A stretch of DNA of 64,000 nt from Oscillospiraceae bacterium (GTDB lineage Bacteria; Bacillota; Clostridia; Oscillospirales; Acutalibacteraceae): NCBI GenBank assembly GCA_031262985.1, contig JAISGQ010000018.1:62001-126000 (forward strand). The letters are read 5' to 3'. The translations under genes and the position numbers were made by a program. How positions within the stretch are numbered: position 1 is the stretch's first letter; each line of letters begins with the position of its first letter. Of this stretch, positions 11,659 through 20,775 are shown piece by piece. The notes under the pieces were generated by a model, which saw only the letters and a program-made list of their open reading frames with translations, was not told the DNA's origin and did not search any database.

Positions 11659-12852
11659 ATGGCTGAAAACTCCCCTCAGGCTTCCCTTTACACCGTTCGC
11701 AAAATAGCGGGGAGACCGCTCTCCCTGCTCCTCGCCTCGGTGCTGTCGGTTTACGCCGTTGCCGCTGTAGTATTTTCGATAATTTCATTCGGCGGCAATG
11801 TGATTGTGTCAATCATATCTATACTGTCCTCGCTCGCAGTCGCGGCGGGGTCGGTATTTATGTTTTACGCGTCGAAAAACAATGAGGAGTATGTAAAAAT
11901 CAGTTTATACGCAATTCTTTCGGGATTAGCTCTCAGGCTTATATTGAGCGTGATTGCTCTCTTTATGTACTCTAAGTCGGTCGGAGCGTTCACGTTAACC
12001 GTAAACCTTCTGTTTGTCCTATCGTGCATAGCCCTCGCGGCGGCTCTCCTGCTGCCCGAGCTGGGAGGCTCGCTTTCTCCTGTAGTTCTCTATCTTCCTG
12101 CGGCGTTCGGGCTTTTTTATGTGCTGCTTTTGTTTGTGGATATAATCTCCTACAGCGGGCAGTTTAACGCCGCGTTCAAGTCCACCTTCAACTGGGCGGC
12201 ACTCGATGAGTTTTTCAGCGGAGCAGAGGAGCGGCTGGCGTGGTTTCTTCTCAGCACCGCTCATGATGCGGAGAACATCAAAGCGGTGTTTATGTCGAGA
12301 TTCATAGAGAGAATCGCGGCAGTAGCCGCCGCCGCTTCTGTTTCGGTGTTCGCCTTAGGCAACTCGTCCTTCGCCTTTAAGCTTCTTAAAATCATCCAAT
12401 TTGCCGAGGAGACAGGCGACACCTCCGCCTACTACACTGTAAGAGAGATAAAAGAGATAAAAGCACCGCAGAGGAACAAGAAAAATGCGGCAGTTACCGC
12501 CGATAAGCGGGAAGACGACTATGAGGACTACAACGACAACACCTCCGCCGCCTCGCGTGGTCGAGGAGGAAACGGCAATGTCGGCAGCAGGTCTGCTCGG
12601 CAGGAGGCTCAGCCTGAGCCCGAGGTTATGTACGACGAGGAGAACGGGCTGTACTACTACTATGACGACTTAGAGGACAGATACTACTACTACGACGACC
12701 AGAGTGGGCAGTATTATTACTACGACGAGCAGAGCGGCTCGTACCGCTATCAGAACGAGGGAAGCGGCGGCAACTCCTCCTACCGCGAACAGGGGCTAAC
12801 CGACATAGCTCCGAGTGCGAATGAGGACGACTACAATGACTACTACTATTGA
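11659..12852 (+). CDS. Unknown membrane protein with Tyr/Asp decapeptide repeats
   Basis: Not assigned to a family. I moved the start from the track's 11605 to the ATG at 11659, which has AAAGGAACGGA upstream and begins MAENSPQASLYTV; this gives 397 residues. Residues about 20-185 hold five hydrophobic helices, with a further possible one near 225. After a charged linker the tail carries four successive decapeptides at roughly 335-375: YYYYDDLEDR, YYYYDDQSGQ, YYYYDEQSGS and a degenerate YRYQNEGSGG, and the protein ends DDYNDYYY. The DNA repeats use mixed TAC/TAT codons, so this is not a simple recent codon slippage. Probably acts with the two upstream genes. Confidence 0.8.
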   Translation: MAENSPQASLYTVRKIAGRPLSLLLASVLSVYAVAAVVFSIISFGGNVIVSIISILSSLAVAAGSVFMFYASKNNEEYVKISLYAILSGLALRLILSVIALFMYSKSVGAFTLTVNLLFVLSCIALAAALLLPELGGSLSPVVLYLPAAFGLFYVLLLFVDIISYSGQFNAAFKSTFNWAALDEFFSGAEERLAWFLLSTAHDAENIKAVFMSRFIERIAAVAAAASVSVFALGNSSFAFKLLKIIQFAEETGDTSAYYTVREIKEIKAPQRNKKNAAVTADKREDDYEDYNDNTSAASRGRGGNGNVGSRSARQEAQPEPEVMYDEENGLYYYYDDLEDRYYYYDDQSGQYYYYDEQSGSYRYQNEGSGGNSSYREQGLTDIAPSANEDDYNDYYY

Positions 12853-12948
12853 GACCGCACCGCATCAACTCACACAAAGACGCATACCCACATAAGATGA
12901 TTAAGAGTGTTTTCCTAATATCAAAATCAAGGAGTGTGGTTTTATTTT

Positions 12949-13755
12949 ATGTCCAATGTGACCTTTGCGTTTACTCTCTCTCTTCTTGCGGGACTTTCGA
13001 CAGGAATCGGCAGTGCGGTAGCGTTTTTCGCTAAAAAAAACAACACCGCGTTTCTCTCCGTATCACTGGGACTTTCCGCGGGAGTGATGATTTATGTCTC
13101 GATGATGGAGCTTATGCCAAACGCGATAAGTTCTCTCTCCGAATCGCTCACAGAGAAGAACGCGTCTATAATAGCGATGATAGCATTTTTCGGAGGTATG
13201 CTTCTAATCTACCTCATACAGCGGTTTATTCCCGAGGACGGAGTTTCTCGAAAAAAGCCCAAGAAGAGCGGCGACGTCTCCGAGAAGCCCGACTCCGGCA
13301 AGAGCAAGCTTCTGCGTGCGGGAATGGTCACCGCGCTTGCAATCGGCATACACAACTTTCCCGAAGGGCTTGCGACATTTATGAGTGCGCTCAAAGACCC
13401 GAGTGTTGCCCTCCCTATATTTGTGGCGATAGCGATACATAATATACCCGAGGGAATTTCCGTCTCCATGCCGATATATTATGCTACAGGCAACAAAAAA
13501 CGTGCCTTCCTCGTCTCCTTTCTCTCGGGGATTACAGAGCCTGTAGGCGCGTTGCTGGGGTATCTCCTCCTCATGCCGATTATGAAGGATGCGTACTACG
13601 GGATAATATTCGCGGTTATTTCGGGGGTTATGGTGTTCATCTCCTTCGACGAGATACTGCCCGCCGCCGAGGAGTACGGCAGTCACCGGCTCTCACTCGC
13701 CGGAACGATTATCGGAATGGCGGTAATGGCGATAAGTCTGGTACTGTTTATGTGA
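12949..13755 (+). CDS. zupT: ZIP family metal transporter (ZupT-like)
   Basis: Imports divalent metals such as zinc across the inner membrane. The 268-residue protein has about eight transmembrane helices and the two family metal-site motifs, HNFPEG and HNIPEG, plus the Lys/Ser-rich cytosolic loop (SRKKPKKSGDVSEKPDSGKSK). I use the ATG at 12949 (MSNVTFAFTLSLLAG); the track's GTG at 12934 overlaps the AAGGAG ribosome site itself, although the spacing to 12949 is long (14 bases). It ends just before a strong terminator. Confidence 0.9.
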   Translation: MSNVTFAFTLSLLAGLSTGIGSAVAFFAKKNNTAFLSVSLGLSAGVMIYVSMMELMPNAISSLSESLTEKNASIIAMIAFFGGMLLIYLIQRFIPEDGVSRKKPKKSGDVSEKPDSGKSKLLRAGMVTALAIGIHNFPEGLATFMSALKDPSVALPIFVAIAIHNIPEGISVSMPIYYATGNKKRAFLVSFLSGITEPVGALLGYLLLMPIMKDAYYGIIFAVISGVMVFISFDEILPAAEEYGSHRLSLAGTIIGMAVMAISLVLFM

Positions 13756-13796
13756 GACTGATTGGTGAGACTACTCGCCGATACTACTACACAACA

Positions 13797-13843
13797 AAAA
13801 CTACGCCGCCGACGGAGATGGGCTTCGTCGGCGGCGTAGTTTT
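13797..13843 (+). terminator. Strong intrinsic terminator after zupT
   Basis: An 18 bp perfect stem (AAAACTACGCCGCCGACG and its complement) with an 11-base loop, ending TTTTCC. The A/T ends make it usable on both strands. Confidence 0.85.
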
Positions 13844-13895
13844 CCGTGTATAGCTCGTTATGAGATGGTGGAGTAGTATAAATTATACTAACATA

Positions 13896-13924
13896 TTGAC
13901 ATCTGTCACCCTATCGGCTATAAT
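13896..13924 (+). promoter_or_regulatory. Consensus promoter of the tetR-hydrolase operon
   Basis: TTGACA (13896-13901), 17 bases, TATAAT (13919-13924): a perfect SigA-type consensus. Transcription is expected to start near 13931, at the left edge of the palindrome described next. Confidence 0.9.
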
Positions 13925-13931
13925 ATAAATC

Positions 13932-13959
13932 GCGTTATATAAACTAATTTATATAACGC
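13932..13959. promoter_or_regulatory. Palindromic TetR operator
   Basis: A perfect 12 bp inverted repeat, GCGTTATATAAA - CTAA - TTTATATAACGC, starts 8 bases after the -10 box and ends 14 bases before the tetR start codon. This position over the start of transcription fits autorepression by the adjacent TetR regulator. Confidence 0.8.
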
Positions 13960-13972
13960 AAGGAGGTGCAGT

Positions 13973-14584
13973 ATGCCGCGCATTGTTCAAATTACAAGAG
14001 AAAAGATTCTCACAGCGGCGTTGGATATTCTTATCCGCGACGGATATTCGGCTGTGAATATCAAGAGTATAGCGGGAGAACTCAAATGTTCCACGCAACC
14101 GATTGCCTGGCAGTTCGGCAACATGGACAACATGAGGGAGGCGTTGACGCAGGAGGCAGTCGCCTACGCGAACCGCAAAATGACCCATACCTCAAAGGAC
14201 TGCGTGGAGGCGTTTTGGCAGATTGGCTACGCGTACATCAGCTTGGCTTTTGATACACCAAATTTATTTCGCTTTGTGTATATGGGCGAAAGCGGCAACT
14301 ATTGCAGAGGCGGATTCAACTCCATTTTGACGGACGGAGGAAACGCCGTTTTGATAGATAAATTGTATCAGCATCTCAATATCAGCAGGGAGCAGGCGGA
14401 AATGCTGTTTCAGAGAGTGCTTGTGTACACGCACGGAGTAGCAGCTTTAGTTACGGCAGGTGTGCTTAACTGCACCAAAGAACAGGCGTGTTCACAGGTA
14501 AAAAGCTTCGGCTTTGATATGTTTTCTCTTTTGGGTATAGAACTTAATAAAGGTGTGAATTTTGATGAAAAAAACTTCGTTTAG
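13973..14584 (+). CDS. TetR/AcrR family transcriptional regulator
   Basis: DNA-binding repressor of 203 residues. Residues about 8-50 form the TetR helix-turn-helix (ITREKILTAALDILIRDGYSAVNIKSIAGEL...), with a less typical recognition helix QPIAWQFGN. The C-terminal helical domain would bind an unknown ligand. Start ATG follows AGGAGGTGCAGT. A perfect palindrome overlaps its own transcription start, so it very likely represses itself and the downstream hydrolase, whose start lies inside this gene's 3' end. Confidence 0.9.
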   Translation: MPRIVQITREKILTAALDILIRDGYSAVNIKSIAGELKCSTQPIAWQFGNMDNMREALTQEAVAYANRKMTHTSKDCVEAFWQIGYAYISLAFDTPNLFRFVYMGESGNYCRGGFNSILTDGGNAVLIDKLYQHLNISREQAEMLFQRVLVYTHGVAALVTAGVLNCTKEQACSQVKSFGFDMFSLLGIELNKGVNFDEKNFV

Positions 14585-15680
14585 GAAGGTAGTAAAGAAA
14601 ATGCTGATACTGCTTATTACACTGTGTGCCGTAGTTTCGCTGATTGCATTGACTGTTATGTCTTTTCGCATTAATAACTCGCTAAAGTCTAAAATAGATA
14701 CTACGGTAGGAGTGCAGGAAAACGTCTACATCCACATCGGCGGCATAGAACAATATATGCAGATAAGAGGCGAGGATAGAAACAATCCTGTTATATTATG
14801 GCTTCACGGAGGACCGGGCTTCCCTCTGACCTATTTGTCCTACTACTACCAAACTGAGTTAGAGAAAGACTACACGATTGTCTGCCTTGAACAAAGAGGC
14901 TGCGGGCGAACCTACTACAGGAATAAGGACAAGGAGAGCGGCAATACGACTGTGGAGCAGCTGCTTTCCGATACGAACGAGGTGGTTGACTATTTGCTAA
15001 AACGCTTTGGCAAAGAGAAAATCATCATAATGGGGCAGTCATGGGGAACTGTGCTTGGAATGGAGTATATCAATCTCCGCCCCGAAAAAGTCTCCGCGTA
15101 TATCGGCGTAGGTCAGGTGACTGATTTTTCCGAAGGAAAAATCTATGCGGCTACGACGGCAGCAAAGATAGCGACAGCAAGTGGCAACAGTGATGACGCG
15201 AAAATTTTAGCACAGGGCGCGAATCAATTATCAGAAACAAATAGTATAGAAAAATTAGATGTAAAGACTATTGAAGAGATGATTATTACTACCGCGAAAT
15301 ACCTACAAGGAGAGGGAGAAATGTCGGGAGTAAAACAGATGTTTACCGGAATTACATCTCCCGAAATGTCGTGGAGTGACGCAAAATGGTTTCTGTTCGC
15401 AAGCAACACGCAGAATATCATCGCCTCCCAAAACAAGCTTATCGACTATATGTATTTTCGGTTTGATATTGCGAATTTGAGCCGAGAATATGATGTTCCT
15501 ATTTGCTTTATTCAAGGGGAGGACGATTATATTACTCCGACAAAATTAGTGGAGGATTACTATCTTTCTGTTACGACTGAGAAAAAGGAGATTGTCACAA
15601 TCGAGAACGCGGGGCATACTCCTTTTCTCGATAACCCGAAGCAATTTTGCGAAGCAGTTAAGGCTTTTTTGTCTGAATGA
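14565..15680 (+). CDS. Membrane-anchored alpha/beta hydrolase, proline iminopeptidase-like
   Basis: An alpha/beta hydrolase with oxyanion HGGPGFPL, nucleophile GQSWGT, acidic residue in GEDDYITP and histidine in NAGHTPFLDNP; this matches the proline iminopeptidase group (family S33) although the substrate is unknown. Residues about 12-34 form an N-terminal membrane helix, so the enzyme is likely anchored with the active site outside. The start is set at the ATG (14565) with AAAGGTG nine bases upstream, rather than the TTG of the track; this overlaps tetR by 20 bases. The TetR partner suggests induction by its substrate or a related compound. Confidence 0.88.
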   Translation: MKKTSFRKVVKKMLILLITLCAVVSLIALTVMSFRINNSLKSKIDTTVGVQENVYIHIGGIEQYMQIRGEDRNNPVILWLHGGPGFPLTYLSYYYQTELEKDYTIVCLEQRGCGRTYYRNKDKESGNTTVEQLLSDTNEVVDYLLKRFGKEKIIIMGQSWGTVLGMEYINLRPEKVSAYIGVGQVTDFSEGKIYAATTAAKIATASGNSDDAKILAQGANQLSETNSIEKLDVKTIEEMIITTAKYLQGEGEMSGVKQMFTGITSPEMSWSDAKWFLFASNTQNIIASQNKLIDYMYFRFDIANLSREYDVPICFIQGEDDYITPTKLVEDYYLSVTTEKKEIVTIENAGHTPFLDNPKQFCEAVKAFLSE

Positions 15681-15696
15681 ACTCAATGAAAGCAAA

Positions 15697-15727
15697 CACG
15701 GGCAGTGAGTTATACTCACTGCCCGTG
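15697..15727. terminator. Shared terminator hairpin
   Basis: A perfect 14 bp stem (CACGGGCAGTGAGT and complement) with a 3-base loop lies between the convergent hydrolase (+) and GNAT (-) genes. The T-rich flank is better on the minus strand (TTTGCTTT). Confidence 0.6.
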
Positions 15728-15778
15728 CGGCGTTATTATCCTAATTATGTAATAAAAGAACAGTCCTCCCCTACACCC

Positions 15779-16234
15779 CTACACACGAACCTCGCCACTG
15801 CTGTCCGCTTGAGGGCTTGCGAACACCAGCAAATCATCTCGGAGTACCCAGCCGAGCGAACTCCAAAACCCCTGTCCCGTAAAATTATCGTTAAAGACGA
15901 AAATGTGAGTTTTCGATATTCCGGCAGAGGACAAATTTCGTATGGCAGTTTCTGCGAGACGCTTGCCTATACCCATTCGCCTGTGCGACGGACTGACCGC
16001 CATGTGGTAGATAAATCCGCGCCTGCCGTCGTGACCCGCCAGCACCGTTCCTATAATCTCGCCGTCACAGACGGCTACGACACTGAGCCCCTCGTTTCTC
16101 AAAAGGAACTTATTCAGCTCCTCCTTTTCGTCCGAAAAGGAGAGCGCGCGGCTTGAGGTAATGCGCCAGAGCGAAAACACGCCGTCGTAGTCCTCTATAG
16201 ACATCGGACGAAGTGAAACTGATTTATCTTCCAA
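15779..16234 (-). CDS. GNAT family N-acetyltransferase
   Basis: Acetyl-CoA-dependent acetyltransferase of 151 residues. The fold is seen in the N-terminal LRPMSIEDYDGVFSLW, the central MAVSPSHRRMGIGKRLAETAI (acetyl-CoA loop RRMGIG) and the C-terminal FWSSLGWVLRDD. Substrate unknown. It lies 32 bases downstream of the Na/Pi cotransporter gene, on the same strand, so may be co-transcribed. The plus-strand ORF across it is a shadow. Confidence 0.85.
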   Translation of the reverse strand: MEDKSVSLRPMSIEDYDGVFSLWRITSSRALSFSDEKEELNKFLLRNEGLSVVAVCDGEIIGTVLAGHDGRRGFIYHMAVSPSHRRMGIGKRLAETAIRNLSSAGISKTHIFVFNDNFTGQGFWSSLGWVLRDDLLVFASPQADSSGEVRV

Positions 16235-16266
16235 AGAAATCCCGCCTTAAACTTAAAATCCAAGCT

Positions 16267-18027
16267 CTAATTGCTTTTCACCGCATCAAGTGAATACTTG
16301 TCGCTGTATGCTTGATATTCGTCCACAAATGACTTCTCCGGCGCAGCCATGAGTCTGCTGACATATCCGTGAGTTTCAAATGAGGAGTCCTTAACCTGAA
16401 TCATGCACAGCGCGATATTTGAGCAGTGGTCCGCTACTCTTTCAAAATTCATAATCAAATCGGAGAATATGAATCCAAGCTCAATCGTACACTGTCCGTT
16501 CTGGAGGCGTTCGACGTGCTTTGCTTTAAGCTCCATATTAAGCTTGTCTATCACCTGCTCCAGAGGCTCAACCCGCATAGCAAGCTCAATATCGTCATTC
16601 GCGAGAGCTTTCGCCGTCATGTCGATTATCTCCCTTAACGCCCCTGACATAACGTTTATCTCGTGTATCGCGTCGTAGGAGAAGCTGATGCCCTTCTCGT
16701 GCATCTCCTCTGCTCCCTCGATTATGTTGACAGCGTGGTCTCCGATTCTCTCTAAATCTCCTATTGTGTACAGGAGCTTCGACACTATGCGGCTGTCGGG
16801 GAGTGACATACTGTAGCTGCTCAGCTTTACGAGATACGAGCCTACTGTATCCTCGTAGCGGTCTATTATCTCCTCCTGCGCCTTCACCCGCTTTACTGCG
16901 GAGGAGGAGTACTCTGAAACACAGTTTATCGAATCCATGATGGACTGCTTTGTAAGCTCCGCCATTTTAAGCGTCATGTTGTTGCACTGCTCAATAGCGA
17001 AGGAGGGGGTGTTGAGAAATCTCTCGTCGATGAATATCGCGTCCTGCTCCTTGCCGTCCTTGACGGTCATCTCGGCAAGTCTACCGAGGAATTTGCCTAA
17101 GGGCAGAAGCATGAGAGTAGTAACTACATTGAATATGGTGTGTACTATAGCGACATTCGCCGCACCCATAGCGTCATTAATAAACGAAAAACGAAAAATA
17201 GCGTTCAAGCCGTAGAATACCGCTAAAATTACCGTAGTGCCTATCAGGTTGAAGTATAGATGAACCATCGCGGCTCTTCTCGCGTTCTTGTTCGCGCCTA
17301 CGCTCGAAAAGAGTGCAGTCGAGCAGGTGCCGATATTCTGCCCCATGATTATAGGGATAGCCGAGCCGTAGGTTATACTGCCGGTCGCACATAATGCCTG
17401 CAATACTCCAACTGCGGCGGAGGAGCTTTGGAATACCGTACTCATGACAATACCCGCCAGTATGCCGAGGAACGGATTGGTCATCAGCACTATGGCGTCG
17501 GTAAATGCCTTTACATCCTTCAGTCCCGCCGTCGAATCTGTAACCATTGTCATGCCGATAATAAGCATGGCAAAACCGACAAATATCATGCCGACATCCT
17601 TCTTCTTGCCGTTCTTTGTGAAAACAGCAAAAACCACACCTATAACTCCTAACACAGGCGCGAAGGAGGTGGGCTTGAGCATGGTGATGATTAGGTTGTC
17701 GCTCTCAATGCTCGACATACTCAATATCCACGCAGTGATGGTTGTCCCTATGTTAGCACCCATGATGACGTTGATTGCCTGACTTAGCTTCATTATTCCG
17801 GAGTTGACAAATCCTACAACCATTACGGTTGTAGCTCCCGACGCCTGAATGACGGCAGTCACTCCCGCGCCTAAAATAACCCCTTTCAGTGGACTGTTGG
17901 TGAGCTTTTCCAGCGTCCTCTCAAGTCCGCTGCCGGACGCTCTCTCAAGTCCGTCGCCCATTACATTCATACCGTAAAGAAACAGCATAAGCCCGCCGAG
18001 CAAGCCCAAAACGTCATATATGTTCAT
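16267..18027 (-). CDS. Na/Pi cotransporter family protein with PhoU-like domain
   Basis: Predicted sodium-dependent phosphate transporter of 586 residues. Two inverted PNaS repeats occupy about residues 1-320, with signature QSSSA at 200-204 in the second and QASGATT at 61-67 in the first. A PhoU-like helical domain fills about 340-555 and may regulate transport. Start moved from 18084 to ATG 18027, which has AAGGAG six to seven bases upstream and gives the usual family N-terminus (YDVLGLLGGLMLFLYGM). The two middle serines of the first-repeat signature are replaced. Confidence 0.9.
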   Translation of the reverse strand: MNIYDVLGLLGGLMLFLYGMNVMGDGLERASGSGLERTLEKLTNSPLKGVILGAGVTAVIQASGATTVMVVGFVNSGIMKLSQAINVIMGANIGTTITAWILSMSSIESDNLIITMLKPTSFAPVLGVIGVVFAVFTKNGKKKDVGMIFVGFAMLIIGMTMVTDSTAGLKDVKAFTDAIVLMTNPFLGILAGIVMSTVFQSSSAAVGVLQALCATGSITYGSAIPIIMGQNIGTCSTALFSSVGANKNARRAAMVHLYFNLIGTTVILAVFYGLNAIFRFSFINDAMGAANVAIVHTIFNVVTTLMLLPLGKFLGRLAEMTVKDGKEQDAIFIDERFLNTPSFAIEQCNNMTLKMAELTKQSIMDSINCVSEYSSSAVKRVKAQEEIIDRYEDTVGSYLVKLSSYSMSLPDSRIVSKLLYTIGDLERIGDHAVNIIEGAEEMHEKGISFSYDAIHEINVMSGALREIIDMTAKALANDDIELAMRVEPLEQVIDKLNMELKAKHVERLQNGQCTIELGFIFSDLIMNFERVADHCSNIALCMIQVKDSSFETHGYVSRLMAAPEKSFVDEYQAYSDKYSLDAVKSN

Positions 18028-18239
18028 ACGATTCTCCTTCCGGTCAATTATACTGATATTTATGTACACAATACCGGCAGACAACCAATGGGTTAACCAA
18101 TATTGATATTTTCACGCCAAAAATCCGAACTACATCCATTATACAACATAATTTTTTCATATTCAACATTATATTTAACATATATTTAACCTGCTCAACA
18201 TATATTTTACATAATGAACAATTTTAGGCGATATCGCAC

Positions 18240-18272
18240 AAAGCACCTCCGACAAAAATACGGAGGTGCTTT
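18240..18272 (-). terminator. Terminator downstream of ftsH
   Basis: A 12 bp perfect stem, AAAGCACCTCCG with its complement, and a 9-base loop, 24 bases beyond the ftsH stop. It probably ends the gdpP-rplI-dnaB-tilS-hpt-ftsH transcript. Confidence 0.7.
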
Positions 18273-18295
18273 ATATTACTTTACCGCTATCTTTC

Positions 18296-20185
18296 CTACA
18301 AATTGACAGGAGAAGCCATCATCTTCGCGAAGTCCTCGCCGTTCATCTTCTCGTTGCCGATGAGATACTGCGCCACCTCGTGGAGCTTACTGATATTCTC
18401 AGAGAGGATTTTATTAGTAGTCTTATAGGACGACATAATAATCTCGCTTACCTCGTTGTCAATATCGTTTGCCACCTTATCTGAGAAATCCTTGATATGC
18501 CCCATATCCCTGCCGAGGAATATCTCGTTGTTTTCAGAAGAACCGAAGGTAATAGGACCTAACTTCTCGCTCATGCCGTACTTAGTAACCATATCCCTCG
18601 CTATCTTGCTCGCTCTCTCAAGGTCGCTCGATGCACCTGTGGATATGTCGCCCAGCACCAACGCCTCAGCAACTCGCCCTCCGAGGAGGGTTACGATATC
18701 CTCAAGCATACTGCTCTTTAGCCTGTGGGAGCGGTCCTCCTGCGGCAGGCTCATTGTGTAACCGCCAGCCATGCCTCTCGGGATAATGGAAATTTGGTGA
18801 ACGGGGTCTTGCGTTTCGCAGAAGTAGGTGGCGACTGCGTGACCTGCCTCGTGGTAGGCTGTAATTTTCTTGTCCTTGTCGCTTATGACCTTCGTGCGCT
18901 TCTCCGTACCCGCGATAACCTTGATTGTAGCTTCCTCAATCTCGCTCATTGTAACTGAGCGGAGATTCCTTCTCGCTGAGAGAAGTGCCGCCTCATTGAG
19001 GAGGTTTTCGAGATCCGCGCCTGTGAAGCCCGCCGTACTCTTTGCTATGGTTGACAGATCAACATCCGGAGCAAGAGGCTTACCCTTAGCGTGAACCTTG
19101 AGTATCTCCTCCCTGCCCTTTATGTCGGGGTAGCCGACCATAATCTGGCGGTCGAAGCGTCCCGGTCTCGTCAAAGCGGGGTCAAGGATGTCGGGGCGGT
19201 TTGTCGCCGCAATCATGATAACTCCCTCATTCGCGCCGAAACCGTCCATCTCAACGAGGAGCTGATTGAGCGTCTGCTCTCTCTCGTCGTGACCGCCGCC
19301 TAAGCCTGCGCCTCTATGGCGTCCTACGGCGTCAATCTCGTCGATAAATATAATACACGGGTAGTTCTTCTTAGCCTGATCGAAGAGGTCTCTGACGCGC
19401 GAAGCACCGACACCCACAAACATCTCTACAAAATCAGAGCCGGAGATTGAGAAGAACGGCACTCCCGCCTCCCCCGCTACAGCGCGGGCAAGCAGTGTCT
19501 TACCTGTACCCGGAGGTCCTACAAGCAGAACTCCCTTGGGGATATGCGCGCCTAAGTCGCTGTACTTTTTCGGATTCTTCAAAAATTCTACGATTTCCTG
19601 AAGCTCCTCCTTCTCCTCGTCCGCGCCGGCTACGTCCTCGAAGGTAGTCTTGCGCTTCTCGTCGTCTACCTTCTTTATCTTAGCCTTACCGAAGCTGATC
19701 TGCTTGCTGTTTTCCCCCATTGTATTATTCATCTTCCGCATGAAATAAATCCAGAGGATTACCATGGCGACTATCATCAGAATAGTGGGAGCCCAGCTCA
19801 CCCACGCGCTTGTATCTCTCGGTCTGATGTAGTTAAACGGCACCGACTTAAGCGGATGATTCGGGTCAACCGAGTCGATTTTATCCCTAAGCTTTTCAAC
19901 GTCATGGACAAACAGGTCGAGATTCGGAACCTTGTACTCGATTGCCTCCTGCTTTACTCCGTCCTTATCCTTGAGGTTGATTTTGAGAACTGCTGTCTGC
20001 AATGACAGCTCGTACTCCGTAATCTCCCGCGACTGAGTTGTTGTGGGGTCAAAATACTTCAATATATCGGAATACTTCTGTGCAGCCGGTGTTTTACTGC
20101 GAAAGAAAAAGTACACAAGCGCAATTATGCCCAATATCGCAATAAGAGTAACTATAGTGTTCCTCAGATCTTTCTTATTTTCCAA
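18296..20185 (-). CDS. ftsH: ATP-dependent zinc metalloprotease FtsH
   Basis: Membrane-bound AAA+ protease for quality control. Two transmembrane helices (about 10-28 and 132-149) flank a small external domain. The AAA module has Walker A GPPGTGKT at 223-230, Walker B IIFIDEID and the arginine-finger region [18 protein letters not shown]. The peptidase has the zinc motif HEAGH near residue 445. Its 629 residues are normal. Translation starts at TTG with TAAGGAG nine bases upstream. Last gene of the hpt-tilS-dnaB operon, 44 bases after hpt. Confidence 0.97.
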   Translation of the reverse strand: MENKKDLRNTIVTLIAILGIIALVYFFFRSKTPAAQKYSDILKYFDPTTTQSREITEYELSLQTAVLKINLKDKDGVKQEAIEYKVPNLDLFVHDVEKLRDKIDSVDPNHPLKSVPFNYIRPRDTSAWVSWAPTILMIVAMVILWIYFMRKMNNTMGENSKQISFGKAKIKKVDDEKRKTTFEDVAGADEEKEELQEIVEFLKNPKKYSDLGAHIPKGVLLVGPPGTGKTLLARAVAGEAGVPFFSISGSDFVEMFVGVGASRVRDLFDQAKKNYPCIIFIDEIDAVGRHRGAGLGGGHDEREQTLNQLLVEMDGFGANEGVIMIAATNRPDILDPALTRPGRFDRQIMVGYPDIKGREEILKVHAKGKPLAPDVDLSTIAKSTAGFTGADLENLLNEAALLSARRNLRSVTMSEIEEATIKVIAGTEKRTKVISDKDKKITAYHEAGHAVATYFCETQDPVHQISIIPRGMAGGYTMSLPQEDRSHRLKSSMLEDIVTLLGGRVAEALVLGDISTGASSDLERASKIARDMVTKYGMSEKLGPITFGSSENNEIFLGRDMGHIKDFSDKVANDIDNEVSEIIMSSYKTTNKILSENISKLHEVAQYLIGNEKMNGEDFAKMMASPVNL

Positions 20186-20229
20186 TCAATACCACTCCTT
20201 AATAAATCTATTATATATTTCAAAATCTG

Positions 20230-20775
20230 CTACTTTTCGTATACTGATCTCTTAAGAACACCCACAAAAGGCAAATTTCTATATTTCTCATCGTAGTCAA
20301 GTCCGTATCCCACAACAAACTCATCTGGTATCTGACAGCCCACGTAGTCCGGCTTAATCTCGACTGTTTCGGCTCTCCTTCCGGGTTTATCGAGCAGTGT
20401 ACATATCTTTATACTCGACGGATTCCTGTTTTTGAGTATCTTCGTCAGATAACTCAGCGTCATGCCGGAATCGAGGATATCCTCCACTATCAGCACGTCG
20501 TAGCCCTTAATCGGGTGGTCTAAATCCTTTATGATTTTTACCACTCCCGATGTCTTAGACTCCGAACCGTAGCTCGAAACCACCATAAAATCAATCTGAC
20601 ACGGAATTGTGACCGCTCTCATCAAATCCGCCATGGTAACTACCGAACCCTTGAGAACGCAGATTAAGAGGAGGTTTTTGTCCTTATAATCCTCGCTTAT
20701 CCGCTCTCCCAGCTTCTCAACCATAGACTTAAGCTGCTCCTGTGTAATCAGAACACTTTCTATATCATTAAGCAT
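20230..20775 (-). CDS. hpt: Hypoxanthine phosphoribosyltransferase
   Basis: Purine salvage enzyme converting hypoxanthine or guanine with PRPP to IMP or GMP. It has 181 residues with the PRPP-binding loop VLIVEDILDSGMTL and the base-binding region PDEFVVGYGLDYDEKYRN. Its ATG immediately follows the tilS stop (TAAATG), and its ribosome site (GAGGAGGA) lies inside tilS. The tilS-hpt-ftsH order is standard in Bacillota. Confidence 0.97.
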   Translation of the reverse strand: MLNDIESVLITQEQLKSMVEKLGERISEDYKDKNLLLICVLKGSVVTMADLMRAVTIPCQIDFMVVSSYGSESKTSGVVKIIKDLDHPIKGYDVLIVEDILDSGMTLSYLTKILKNRNPSSIKICTLLDKPGRRAETVEIKPDYVGCQIPDEFVVGYGLDYDEKYRNLPFVGVLKRSVYEK

